Counted from the first letter of the stretch, positions 44,633-53,024 are shown. The stretch: 53,101 nt of DNA from Nocardia brasiliensis NBRC 14402 (GCF_000308475.2 NZ_BAFT02000095.1:1-53101), one strand, 5' to 3'. Program-made: numbers and translations. Notes: generated by a model not told the origin, from the sequence alone.

Positions 44633-45817
44633 ATGACCGCAGGAATCACCGGGGTGTTCTGGCTGCCCCGATTGGCAGAAGGAAACTCGATCGCGCTCAA
44701 CGCGGGCGCGCATGCCGTGCCGATCTCGGCCGCTGCCACCGCGTGGGGTGGTCTGACCGCCGCCTGGATCGACGCCACCGCGACCGTCGCCCGCGTGATG
44801 GCCGAGCTCGGTGTCGGCATGCAGGGCCTCAACGGCATCTCGGCGCTGTCCAAGCTGACCGGCTTCGTCGGCTGGGCCGAGCAGCAGGGCGTCATGGCGG
44901 CCACCATGAGCTCGAAGGCGGCCTCGAACGCGATCGCCTACACCGTGGCGTCGATCGCCATGCCGAGCATCCCGGAGATCGCGGCCGTCGACGCGGCCCG
45001 CGTCGCCGCCTACTCGACCGGCGGCGTGCTCAACGGCACCGCCGAGGCGGCCGAAGCCGCGAAGGCCGCGCTCGATCTGCGCGCCGCGCTGACCATGGAG
45101 ACCTACGAGGCGGCCACCACCGCGATGGTCGTGACCCCGGGTGAGTTCATCAACCCGCCCGCGATCGCGCACGGCGCGGGCCAGGCGAACGCGGGCGGCG
45201 CCGAACAGGCCGCGCAGAGCACCACCAACGCCGACCCGGTGCAGACCGCGATCTCCGCGGCCGGCGCACTGGTCAACAACCCGGCCGTGGTGAGCGCCGC
45301 GACGCAGGTGGCGAACGTCGCGGGTTCGGTGGCGACCACCGGCGTGTCCACCGTGGGCACCATCGGCTCGCAGGCGGTCTCGGCCGTCACCAGCGCGGTC
45401 GCCGCGCCCGGAATCACCGCTGCGGCACCGGCTTCGATGGTCGGCGGAGCAGGCCTGGCGGCTGCCGCCGCGTCGTCCGCGACCCGGTCCGCGTCCCTCG
45501 GCGGCAGCACGGTGTCGTTCGGCAACGGCTCGCTGAAACTCCCCGAAGGCTGGGGCGCGGGTAGCGCGGCAGGCGGTGCACCCGCCACGGCCGCCGTCGT
45601 CGAGAACACCGCGGTGGCGCAGCCCACCGGCGCGCCGGTGCGCAACAACAACGGCGCCCACGGCAGCCCGCTGCTGGGCAACCAGGTGCGCGACGAGGAC
45701 GACGAGTCCGAGCACAAGAGCCAGGACTACCTGCGCTCGACCGAGCACTTCAACGACGGCCGCTACGCCGCGGACGGAGTGATCGGCGCCGAACCCGCCG
45801 GAACGGCGGCTAAGTGA
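44633..45817 (+). CDS. PPE-family type VII secretion substrate
   Basis: 394 residues. The N-terminal PPE domain (about 1-170) reads FWLPRLAEGNSIALNAGAHA, PISAAATAWGGLTAAWIDAT and later IPEIAAVDAARVAAYS and LTMETYEAATTAMV. The rest is Ala/Val/Thr-rich low-complexity sequence with a charged end (DEDDESEHKSQDYLRSTEHF). GGGGAGA lies before the ATG. It should form a dimer with the PE protein, with the EspG binding the PPE tip. No ESX machinery is encoded nearby. Confidence 0.87.
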   Translation: MTAGITGVFWLPRLAEGNSIALNAGAHAVPISAAATAWGGLTAAWIDATATVARVMAELGVGMQGLNGISALSKLTGFVGWAEQQGVMAATMSSKAASNAIAYTVASIAMPSIPEIAAVDAARVAAYSTGGVLNGTAEAAEAAKAALDLRAALTMETYEAATTAMVVTPGEFINPPAIAHGAGQANAGGAEQAAQSTTNADPVQTAISAAGALVNNPAVVSAATQVANVAGSVATTGVSTVGTIGSQAVSAVTSAVAAPGITAAAPASMVGGAGLAAAAASSATRSASLGGSTVSFGNGSLKLPEGWGAGSAAGGAPATAAVVENTAVAQPTGAPVRNNNGAHGSPLLGNQVRDEDDESEHKSQDYLRSTEHFNDGRYAADGVIGAEPAGTAAK

Positions 45818-46644
45818 CCGTACTGGGTGCGGGCCGCGGCCCGTCACTGCTGAAGTCGGTTGTGCTGTCGCTCGACGAGATGCAGTTCCTCCTGGAGAAA
45901 CTGGAGATCGACGAGGTGCCCGTCGTGCTGGACGCGCGCGGGCAATACGACAACGTGGCCGACCACGACGCAGCGATGGCCGTGGCCGCTCAGTCGCTCA
46001 CCGATCGGGAACTGCTGATCGGTGATGCGGTGCATCACGAACTCGAAGACCGGCTGCAGGCGCTGTACCGACCGCACTGGGTGGTCGCGCTACGGCTGCA
46101 TGTGGACGGTGCGATGAGTCGCATGTGTCTCGCGAAGGGCGACGATGTTGTCACCGTCGCCCTGCGCGGGCCGCAGTCCTACGTGATCGACGAGGTCGAA
46201 GACGACCTGCCCGGCCCGGTGATCGCGGCACTCGGCCCCGCCGAACCGCTCGACCTGACCGGCATGAACGCGCCGACCGAACAGCTCGTCCCGATCTTCG
46301 ACGACACCGGCGACGCGGCCGCCACCGCCAACCGGCTCGCGAAAGTCGGCACCCCGCCGCGCGATGCGCAGACCCTCGCCTCCGCGATGGTGCAGATCCA
46401 TTCGCACGCCGAAATCGTCGGCGTCGTCTACGGCGACGGCACCCGCGACGTCACCGACAACCACATCGCCGTATTCAACACCCGCTCCGGACGTTTCATC
46501 GCCACGGCCAGCAAATCCGACGACGGCGTGAAATGGACGTCGTTGAGCCCGGGCACCCCGGGGCGGTTACGAACCGCGTTGCAGGACTTGATCAGTGGGC
46601 TGCCGGAGCGAGAAGAGTTCCCGGCCAAGCCGCAGCAGGGGTGA
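45814..46644 (+). CDS. EspG-family ESX chaperone
   Basis: 276 residues. GTG start overlaps the PPE stop (GTGA), so PPE and chaperone are translated together. It shows the EspG pattern of an N-terminal LSLDEMQFLLEKLEIDEVPVVL block, a central YRPHWVVALRLHVDG strand region, and C-terminal HSHAEIVGVVYGDGTRDVTDN and GRFIATASKSDDGVKWTSLSPG. EspG proteins hold PE-PPE dimers soluble and target them to one ESX system. Which ESX it serves cannot be told here. Confidence 0.85.
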   Translation: MTVLGAGRGPSLLKSVVLSLDEMQFLLEKLEIDEVPVVLDARGQYDNVADHDAAMAVAAQSLTDRELLIGDAVHHELEDRLQALYRPHWVVALRLHVDGAMSRMCLAKGDDVVTVALRGPQSYVIDEVEDDLPGPVIAALGPAEPLDLTGMNAPTEQLVPIFDDTGDAAATANRLAKVGTPPRDAQTLASAMVQIHSHAEIVGVVYGDGTRDVTDNHIAVFNTRSGRFIATASKSDDGVKWTSLSPGTPGRLRTALQDLISGLPEREEFPAKPQQG

Positions 46645-46689
46645 GCGGGGTTGCTTGCATGACGGTGTGCAGCTGACGGTTGCGGGCGG

Positions 46690-46784
46690 GGTGGGTTCCA
46701 CAGACAGTCCACACTGGTCACAGGGCATACAAACCCTGTGAACCGTATGCACGCTCTGTGGGGCCGCACCTATCTGTCGCTTGG
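46690..46784. repeat. Dispersed structured element, copy B
   Basis: Outer stem CCACAGA (46698-46704) with TCTGTGG (46755-46761); inner stem TCACAGGG (46718-46725) with CCCTGTGA (46734-46741). It ends in the same TCTGTCGCTTGG as copy A. Differences to copy A fall mostly outside the stems. Confidence 0.7.
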
Positions 46785-46793
46785 GTGCCACTG

Positions 46794-46825
46794 GCAGCGG
46801 GCCGTGCACGGTGCGGGCCCGCTGC
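46794..46825. terminator. Bidirectional hairpin after espG
   Basis: GCAGCGGGCC (46794-46803) and GGCCCGCTGC (46816-46825) are perfect 10-base arms with a 12-base loop, placed between convergent genes. No T-run. Confidence 0.55.
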
Positions 46826-46988
46826 GCCCTGAATTGCCACGCTGCGCACGAACCCGTCGCGGGCGACAAGGTTGCGCAGCGGCGAGTTCGTGCGTCGGTG
46901 CGTGCCGAACGCCTCGGGCGGCCCGGCGAGTGGTCGCGCGACGCGCGCGTTTCAGTTCGCTGCGCGCGGAATGGTGAGCGATTTTGCG

Positions 46989-47058
46989 CGCGGGACGCGA
47001 AACGGTGCGCGGGACGCGAAACGGTGCGCGGGAGGGGAAACGGTGCGCGGGAGGGGGA
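46989..47058. repeat. 19-bp tandem repeat, three full copies plus partial
   Basis: CGCGGGACGCGAAACGGTG occurs at 46989 and 47008 exactly, and at 47027 as CGCGGGAGGGGAAACGGTG; a partial unit follows. It lies just beyond the 3' end of the phosphatase gene. Confidence 0.85.
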
Positions 47059-47071
47059 TTCGGGGGCGGGG

Positions 47072-47767
47072 TCAGCCCATCGGGTCGTCGGGGGTGGGCG
47101 AGACGTCGTAGCCGAAGGGTGGGGTGAAGCGGCCCCAGCGGATGCAACTCCAACCGCCGTCGGGGAGCGGGACCAGTTCGATGGTTTCGGTGTTGTCGAG
47201 ATGGTTGTTCGTGGTGAAGGGCGGGCGGACGTCGGCCAGGTAGCGGGAGACCAGGCGCATGGCGGCACCGTGGTTCACGAGCAGGACATCGCCCTCGCCG
47301 GAGCCGGACAGGTAGCGCTCGCGCAGGTCTTCGATCACGGGGAAGAACCTGGCCAGGATGTCGTTGCCGGATTCCCCGCCCGGGATACGTTCGTCCAGAT
47401 CGCCCTCGTGCCAGGCGCGGTAGATGCGCTGGAAGAACAGGTGCGCTTCCTCGCTGTGCAAGCCCTCCAGGTCACCGGCCTGCACCTCCTGCAGGTTGTC
47501 CAGAACGGTGGCGGGCACGCCGGTCGCGGCCTCGATGTAGCCCGCGGTCTGCCGGGCGCGCAGCGCGGCCGAGCAGAACAGCACGCGCGGCGGCGTCAGC
47601 AGGGTCTCGCCGAACGTCTTCGCCTGTGCCGCACCGCGTTCGGTGAGCGGCAGGCCGGGCACCTTGGTATCGAGCAATTTCGCGACGTTGCCCTCGGTCT
47701 CGCCGTGCCGGACCAGCACCAACTTGCCCGGGCCGATCGTGCGGTCGGAATCCGGTGCGGTACTCAC
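47072..47767 (-). CDS. Histidine phosphatase (phosphoglycerate-mutase-like) family protein
   Basis: 231 residues from GTG 47767, which overlaps the pheA stop (GTGA). The catalytic LVLVRHGETEGN has His21 as phosphoacceptor; the second His is in VLLVNHGAAMR. SAALRARQTAGYI supplies the phosphate-binding Arg. It is a cofactor-independent-sized acid phosphatase rather than a glycolytic mutase. Pairing with pheA as in Rv3837c-Rv3838c supports orthology. The substrate is unknown. Confidence 0.92.
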   Translation of the reverse strand: MSTAPDSDRTIGPGKLVLVRHGETEGNVAKLLDTKVPGLPLTERGAAQAKTFGETLLTPPRVLFCSAALRARQTAGYIEAATGVPATVLDNLQEVQAGDLEGLHSEEAHLFFQRIYRAWHEGDLDERIPGGESGNDILARFFPVIEDLRERYLSGSGEGDVLLVNHGAAMRLVSRYLADVRPPFTTNNHLDNTETIELVPLPDGGWSCIRWGRFTPPFGYDVSPTPDDPMG

Positions 47768-48678
47768 AGATCCGCCACCCCCTTTCGCAGCTGAGTCAGC
47801 CACGCCGCCGCGGGCTCGTCGGACGGCGGCGGCGTGCCGGTCGCCGAGGTCGCGGGCCAGGAACCGAGGAACCGGATCCGGGCCGTGCGATGCAAAGCCT
47901 TGAGGGCCTCGGCGACCGCGATGTCATCGATATGCCCGACGCAGTCGAGATAGAAGCGGTAGGTGCCCATCCCGGTCCGCGTCGGCCTGGATTCGATCCT
48001 GGTCAAATCGATACCGCGCGTGGCGAATTCGGCGAAGGCGCGCATCAGCGAGCCGGGTTCGTTCGGCAGTTCGAGCACGATCGAGGTCCGGTCGGCGCCG
48101 GTGGCCGGCGGTGCCACCCGAGGCGGCGTCACCAGCACGAAGCGGGTGATCGCCTGCTCGACGTCGGCGACACCGGTGGCCAGCGCGATCAAACCGAGCC
48201 GTTGCCCGGCCAGCGCGGTGGACACGGCGGCATCGGCCTTACCCGCCGCGACGTCCTCGGCGGCCGCGGCGTTGGACGCCGAGGTGTAGGGCTGCGCCTG
48301 CGGCAACTCGCGGGCGACCCACTCGCGGACCTGCGCGGCGGCCACCGGATAGGCGGCCAGCGTGCGCACCTCGGCGAGGGTGGCGCCGGGGCGGCCCAGG
48401 ATCGTGAAGGTCACCTCCAGCTCGGTTTCCGCGACGATCTGTAACCGCGGACCGATCGCCAGGGAATCGAGGGTCGCGGAGATCGAACCCTCCACGGAAC
48501 TCTCGATCGGCACCACCGCTCCGTCGACGTCTCCGCTACGGATCAGCTCCAGCGCGGCACCTTGACTGGGCGCGGCGACACGCTCGACAGCCCCTTCGAA
48601 GGCTCCCGAGATCTCGAGGTCGGCGAGGGCCATCTCGGTGAAGGTTCCGGAGGGCCCGAAGTACGCGATACGCGGCAC
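47764..48678 (-). CDS. pheA: Prephenate dehydratase
   Basis: 304 residues, GTG start at 48678. The catalytic domain (1-190) has the TRF motif at Thr178-Arg179-Phe180 and the substrate-binding VVPIESSVEGS region. The ACT domain (about 196-275) carries the regulatory motifs LPNEPGSL and ESRPTR, so feedback by phenylalanine is likely. It converts prephenate to phenylpyruvate in Phe synthesis. It is translationally coupled to the downstream phosphatase gene. Confidence 0.97.
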   Translation of the reverse strand: MPRIAYFGPSGTFTEMALADLEISGAFEGAVERVAAPSQGAALELIRSGDVDGAVVPIESSVEGSISATLDSLAIGPRLQIVAETELEVTFTILGRPGATLAEVRTLAAYPVAAAQVREWVARELPQAQPYTSASNAAAAEDVAAGKADAAVSTALAGQRLGLIALATGVADVEQAITRFVLVTPPRVAPPATGADRTSIVLELPNEPGSLMRAFAEFATRGIDLTRIESRPTRTGMGTYRFYLDCVGHIDDIAVAEALKALHRTARIRFLGSWPATSATGTPPPSDEPAAAWLTQLRKGVADL

Positions 48679-48764
48679 GGTTACGACCTTACTTGCGTCC
48701 GCCGCCGACCCTCCCGAGATTCACCGCGTCCCCACCCTCACCTCGCCCTCCGGTCACCCCCGGT

Positions 48765-49181
48765 TCAGGAGGTGGCCAGGGGTGTCAGAGCCGCGGTGAG
48801 GGTGTCCGGGTCGTCGGTTTCGATGGCGAGCAGCACGGCGCGGAGTGCTTCTACCGCAGGGGGTTTCAGGCCGGTCAGGAAAGGGAGATCGGGGTGGGCG
48901 AGGGCGGCCGGGACGTCCTCACCGCAGAGGGCGGCGGCGGTGGCGGCGATGATGGCCAGGGCGCGATCGCCGGAGCCGGTGCGGGCGACGAAACCCGAGT
49001 CGGTGTGCACGATGCCGGCCAGGAATTCGGCGATCTCGGCGTCGGGCGCGTCCGCGTCGCAGACGGGCACCGGCACCTCGGCCCGAGGGGTGCGGACCAG
49101 ACCTTCGACCAGGCTGCGCCGTGCGGGCACGGTCAATGCCACGAGTACCGGTTCGCTCGCTGATTCCGATCCGTGCGCCAT
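48765..49181 (-). CDS. Conserved hypothetical protein
   Basis: 138 residues, acidic and Ala-rich, without membrane segments or signal peptide. It reads well in terms of codon use and has three Cys (PVCDAD and ALCGED among them), but I do not recognise the family. It lies 86 bases upstream of pheA on the same strand and is divergent from the iron-boxed DUF2470 gene, sharing the spacer with it. No function is assigned. Confidence 0.7.
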   Translation of the reverse strand: MAHGSESASEPVLVALTVPARRSLVEGLVRTPRAEVPVPVCDADAPDAEIAEFLAGIVHTDSGFVARTGSGDRALAIIAATAAALCGEDVPAALAHPDLPFLTGLKPPAVEALRAVLLAIETDDPDTLTAALTPLATS

Positions 49182-49275
49182 CGACCCACCGTAACAACCG
49201 GGTTCGCGTCCGGGTCCGCGGGTGAATTCTCAGGATCAGGGTGGCGGGAACGCTTGCGGATGTCCCGGACGTCAC

Positions 49276-49294
49276 TTAGCTTAGGGTAACCTAA
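49276..49294. promoter_or_regulatory. IdeR/DtxR iron box
   Basis: TTAGCTTAGGGTAACCTAA matches the 19-bp IdeR consensus TTAGGTTAGGCTAACCTAA at 17 positions. It lies 45 bases before the DUF2470 start, so iron-loaded IdeR should repress that gene. Confidence 0.88.
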
Positions 49295-49339
49295 TTGAGC
49301 GCCGAGCGAGGCGAGCAGAGCCCGACCACGGAGGTTTGT

Positions 49340-50107
49340 ATGCCGCGTCCGACACCGACCGTCGCGCCGTCCACGGCCGAGCGAGTGCGCAGTGCCTGCG
49401 CGCATGCCGAACACGCCGTGCTGGCCATGCCCGGCATCGATCCGACGCCGATCTCGGTCCATCACGTGCGTGAATGCGGCGACGCCGTGATCGCGGTGCC
49501 GACCACGTCGGTGGCCGCGGTGCTGGCCGGGAATTCGCCGGACGCGGGCGCCCCCGCGGTGCTGGAGCTCACCGATCACGCGCCGCTGCCGCTGCGCGAG
49601 CCGGTGCGCGCGCTGGTGTGGCTGCGCGGCTGGGTGCGGGCGGTGCCGACGCAGGCGCAGCGCGCGCTGGCTACCGAGGTCGCCAAGGAGAACCCCGATC
49701 CGGGCCTGCTCGATGTCGGCCACACCGCGACGCTGCTGCGCCTGGTGATCAACTCCGCGGTGGTCGCCGATTCGACCGGCGCCGAGTCGGTCAGCGTCGA
49801 CGAACTGCGGCTGGCCCAGCCGGATCCGTTCTGCACCTTGGAATCCGCGTGGTTGCAGCACATGGACGCCGACCATGCCGACGTGGTCGCGCAGCTGGCC
49901 AGGCACCTGCCGCCGCGCCTGCAGCACGGCATCGTGCACCCGCTCGCGATCGACCGCTACGGGCTCACCCTGCGCGTCGAGGGGCGCGACGGAGACCACG
50001 ATTTCCGGCTCCCCTTCACCTCCCCCGCCGACGATATCGAGGCGCTCAGCCGCGCGGTACGCACCCTCGCGGGCTGCCCCTTCCTCAACGGTCTGCGCCG
50101 CATCTGA
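49340..50107 (+). CDS. Iron-regulated DUF2470-domain protein (Rv3839 type)
   Basis: 255 residues from ATG 49340, chosen for GGAGG 5 bases upstream; the in-frame TTG at 49295 abuts the iron box and is not a likely start. The C-terminal DUF2470 domain (about 165-250) reads LESAWLQHMDADHADVVAQL and AIDRYGLTLRVEG. DUF2470 is also found in HugZ-type haem-utilising proteins. The IdeR box upstream and position next to pheA match Rv3839, which I recall as iron-regulated. A haem or iron role is inferred. Confidence 0.9.
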   Translation: MPRPTPTVAPSTAERVRSACAHAEHAVLAMPGIDPTPISVHHVRECGDAVIAVPTTSVAAVLAGNSPDAGAPAVLELTDHAPLPLREPVRALVWLRGWVRAVPTQAQRALATEVAKENPDPGLLDVGHTATLLRLVINSAVVADSTGAESVSVDELRLAQPDPFCTLESAWLQHMDADHADVVAQLARHLPPRLQHGIVHPLAIDRYGLTLRVEGRDGDHDFRLPFTSPADDIEALSRAVRTLAGCPFLNGLRRI

Positions 50108-50289
50108 GCATTCGAACCACAGGCGCCGGACGCCAGGCACTGCACCGGCTCGCCCGGGGCGGTGGGCTCTCTCCGCATCGGCAGCGGCCAGGGCCGCTTC
50201 GACCGGATCAGGGGTAGCGCTGTCGAGCGCCGCGTAGTCCGCGGCGGTGCGTGGCACGACGCGGGCCGGGCGGGCAATAGATTCGAGGG

Positions 50290-51078
50290 ATGCGTGGTGC
50301 GGTTGGTGACGAGTCGGCGGAGCTGACCGGGCGGGAGCGGCTCGGGATCAAGCTCGAGATCGCGGTCGTGCTCGTGGTCACCTTCGGGTTGAGCGGGCTG
50401 AATGCGGCGTTGTCGCTGGTGGAGAGCGCGCTCGCGCCGGGCGGCGTGGGTGGGCGCACGGTCGCGTTGAATCCGTCGCGCTCGGCGCAGTCGATCATCG
50501 ACCTGCTGTTCCAGCTGCTGAGTGTGGCGCGGCTGCTGGGGTGGGCGGCGCTCGGCCTGTACCTGTTGTGGCGCAGCGGAATCGGGCCGCGACTGATCGG
50601 GCTGGCGGCGCGCGTGCGGTTCCGCGCGGATGTGCTGCCGGGACTGGTGCTGGCCGCCGTGATCGGCCTGCCGGGCTTGGGCCTGTATCTGACCGCGCAC
50701 GCGCTGGGGCTGAGCGTGACAATCGTGCCCGCTTCGATCGGCGACCACTGGTGGCGGTTGCCCGCGCTGATCCTGTCCGCCTGCGCGAACTCGCTGGCCG
50801 AAGAGATCATCGTGGTCGCGTTCCTGATCACCCGGTTGCGCAAGCTGGGTTGGTCGGAGAATTCCGCACTGTTCGCCTCGGCGCTGCTGCGCGGCAGCTA
50901 CCACCTGTACCAGGGCCTCGGCGGCGGCATCGGAAACGTGGTGATGGGCTTGGTGTTCGGACGCTACTGGCAGCGCACGAACAAGCTGTGGCCGCTCGTA
51001 CTCGCGCACGCCACCATCGACGCCGTCGCCTACCTCGGCTACACCGCCCTGCGCGGCCACGTCTCCTGGTTGCCGTAG
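50290..51078 (+). CDS. CPBP-family intramembrane metalloprotease
   Basis: 262 residues with about seven membrane helices. The active-site motifs are intact: Glu171-Glu172 in NSLAEEIIVVAFLITRLR, His205 in RGSYHLYQG and His240 in LVLAHATID. This is the CAAX-prenyl-protease-2/bacteriocin-processing superfamily, with proteolysis inside the membrane. The substrate is unknown. It has no obvious operon partner. Confidence 0.92.
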   Translation: MRGAVGDESAELTGRERLGIKLEIAVVLVVTFGLSGLNAALSLVESALAPGGVGGRTVALNPSRSAQSIIDLLFQLLSVARLLGWAALGLYLLWRSGIGPRLIGLAARVRFRADVLPGLVLAAVIGLPGLGLYLTAHALGLSVTIVPASIGDHWWRLPALILSACANSLAEEIIVVAFLITRLRKLGWSENSALFASALLRGSYHLYQGLGGGIGNVVMGLVFGRYWQRTNKLWPLVLAHATIDAVAYLGYTALRGHVSWLP

Positions 51079-51138
51079 TACACGAGACCGCCTGTGTGGC
51101 AACAGAACAGCAGAAAACGCAGCGGCGGATCCGATACC

Positions 51139-52302
51139 TCAGCCCGATCCGTCCCGCAGTTCTCCGTTGAGCCGGGCGGCTTGGCGGGTGAGGTGTGCGC
51201 GTTCCGGGAGGGACGTGGCGGCGAGGGCGGCTTCGCTGTACAGCCGGGCGGCGGTTTCCGGGTCGCCGTCGCGTTCGCGCAGGTACGCCTCGACGGCGGT
51301 GTACCTGGGGAGGGCTGGGTCGAGGTCGGACAGGGCGGCCAGGCCGGCACGTGGGCCGTCGGCCGCACCGACCGCGACGGCCCGGTTGAGACGCGCGACC
51401 GGACTGTCGGTGAGCGCGACCAATTCGTCGTACCACTCGACGATCTGCACCCAGTCGGTCTCCTCGGCGGTCTGGGCGTCGGCGTGCAGTGCGGCGATGG
51501 CGGCTTGGGCCTGGAACTCACCGAGCCGGTCGCGGGCCAGGGCGGTCTGCAGGATGTCGACACCTTCGGCGATCAGGCGGGTGTCCCACCGGGTGCGATC
51601 CTGTTCGGCGAGCGGCACGAGACTGCCGTCGGCGCTGGTTCGGGCCGGGCGACGCGCGTGATGCAGCAGCATGAGCGCGAGCAGACCGGCGACCTCCTCG
51701 TGCGCGGTCACGGCCGCCAGCTGGCGGGTGAGCCGGATCGCCTCGGCCGCGAGATCGACATCACCGGAGTAGCCCTCGTTGAACACCAGATAGAGCACGC
51801 GCAGCACGGTCGCGACCTCCCCGGCCCGGTTCAGCCGGACGCTCGACACGGTCCGTTTGGCCCGGCTGATCCGTTGCGCCATGGTCGCTTCCGGCACGAG
51901 GTAGGCCTCCGCGATCTGGCGCGTGGTGAGCCCGCCGACCGCGCGCAAGGTGAGCGCGACGGCCGACGCCGGGGTCAGGGACGGATGCGCGCACAGGAAA
52001 TACAGCTGCAGCGTGTCGTCCGCGGTCTCGGCCGGACCGGGCGCGGGCTCGACCTCGACGAGTTCCTCCCGCCTGCGCCGCGACGTTTCGGCGCGGGCGG
52101 CATCGAGGAATTTGCGCCAGGCGACCGCGACCAGCCAGCCCTTGGGATCACGCGGCGGCTCGTCCGGCCAGCCGCGCAACGCTTCGATCAGCGCCTCCTG
52201 CACGGCATCCTCGGCCGCCGCGAAGTCTGCGCCGCGGCGGACGAGGATCCCGAGGACAGCAGGCGTGAGCGTGCGCAGCATCGCCTCGTCCACCGTCGTC
52301 AC
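51139..52302 (-). CDS. ECF sigma factor with C-terminal helical repeat extension (ECF42-like)
   Basis: 387 residues from GTG 52302, overlapping the upstream stop (GTGA). Sigma region 2 reads DFAAAEDAVQEALIEALRGWP and PKGWLVAVAWRKFLDAAR; region 4 is ALTLRAVGGLTTRQIAEAYLVPEATMAQRISRAKR. The second half (about 180-387) is a TPR-like helical extension with RLNRAVAVGAADGP and DPETAARLYSEAALAA. It pairs with a YCII/DGPF protein gene, the hallmark of ECF42, so no classical anti-sigma factor is expected. Confidence 0.92.
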   Translation of the reverse strand: MTTVDEAMLRTLTPAVLGILVRRGADFAAAEDAVQEALIEALRGWPDEPPRDPKGWLVAVAWRKFLDAARAETSRRRREELVEVEPAPGPAETADDTLQLYFLCAHPSLTPASAVALTLRAVGGLTTRQIAEAYLVPEATMAQRISRAKRTVSSVRLNRAGEVATVLRVLYLVFNEGYSGDVDLAAEAIRLTRQLAAVTAHEEVAGLLALMLLHHARRPARTSADGSLVPLAEQDRTRWDTRLIAEGVDILQTALARDRLGEFQAQAAIAALHADAQTAEETDWVQIVEWYDELVALTDSPVARLNRAVAVGAADGPRAGLAALSDLDPALPRYTAVEAYLRERDGDPETAARLYSEAALAATSLPERAHLTRQAARLNGELRDGSG

Positions 52303-52709
52303 TCCGTGATGGTCGCCGGCACACCGTAGAACGGCCGCACCTCGAGCCATTCGCAGATCGGCTCGCCGCCGGGCCCCGGCGCCGCGGACAGCTCGCGCGC
52401 CAGTTCCACCGCACGGTCCCACGAGTCGACATCGATGATCAACCAGCCGGCGATCAGATCCTTGGTCTCGGCGAACGGCCCGTCGGTCACCGGCGGCCGC
52501 CCCTCCCCGTCGTACCGCACGAACGTGCCCTCGGGGGACAGCGCCTGGGTGTCGACGAACTCGCCCGTCTGCTCCAACCGGGCCGCGAAATCACGCATGA
52601 ACCCGAGGTGCGCGTCGACCTCCGCCGGGGTCCACTGGTCCATCGGCGGGTAGTCCACGGCCGGTGTCGGGCCGCCGCGGTAGTGCTTGAGCAGCAGGTA
52701 CTTGGCCAT
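52299..52709 (-). CDS. YCII-related DGPF-type protein, partner of the ECF sigma factor
   Basis: 136 residues from ATG 52709, with GAGGAGA 6 bases upstream. The DGPF motif VTDGPFAETKDLIAGWLIID and the start MAKYLLLKHYRGG are characteristic. Such proteins are encoded beside ECF41/42-type sigma factors and are thought to be their targets or sensors. The stop overlaps the sigma start, so the two are translated together. Confidence 0.92.
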   Translation of the reverse strand: MAKYLLLKHYRGGPTPAVDYPPMDQWTPAEVDAHLGFMRDFAARLEQTGEFVDTQALSPEGTFVRYDGEGRPPVTDGPFAETKDLIAGWLIIDVDSWDRAVELARELSAAPGPGGEPICEWLEVRPFYGVPATITE

Positions 52710-53024
52710 CTTGATCTCCTCGAGGTAGTTCGGCCCATTCTGGCCGCTGTGCCCCGGGGACGGAGCCGTCTGCGCGTTCTCGACATCGCGGCGGGCGAAA
52801 TTCCGAAAACTTTTCCGGTCCGGCAGGTGAACCGAGCCCGAGCGGTCGACCTGCGCCGATCCAGTCGTGACCCAACTGTTCCCGGCCAGGCGATAACAGT
52901 GAATCAGCACAGGCGAATTCATAGAGAGTGCTCGGACGGAAGGGCACTGGCTTCGGCGCGCCGGGCCGAGATCGATCCGTCGCACGACCACCCCGAACGA
53001 CGAGCGATAAGTAGAGTCTTTGTG
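52710..53024. other. Gene-free divergent spacer
   Basis: About 315 bases separate the YCII gene from the last, truncated gene. I see no gene here. The motif TAGAGT (53012-53017) ends 7 bases before the next ATG, a candidate -10 for a leaderless transcript. Confidence 0.5.

Larger units (their letters stand above)
46645..47071. other. Gene-free spacer between espG and phosphatase genes
   Basis: About 427 bases between convergent genes. It holds the second copy of the nested-stem element (46690-46784), a terminator-like hairpin (46794-46825) and three 19-bp tandem repeats (46989-47045). No credible gene was found on either strand. Confidence 0.65.

Noticed and set aside
50108..50257. Minus-strand reading beginning PRTAADYAALDSATPDPVEAA with gene-like composition
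   Set aside because: It opens only about 50 plausible codons, then runs antisense through the DUF2470 gene. No ribosome site or family is seen; it could be a gene remnant but is not supportable.
52795..52830. Near-palindrome CCGAAAACTTTTCCGG
   Set aside because: Arms do not match exactly and no gene-regulation context was convincing.
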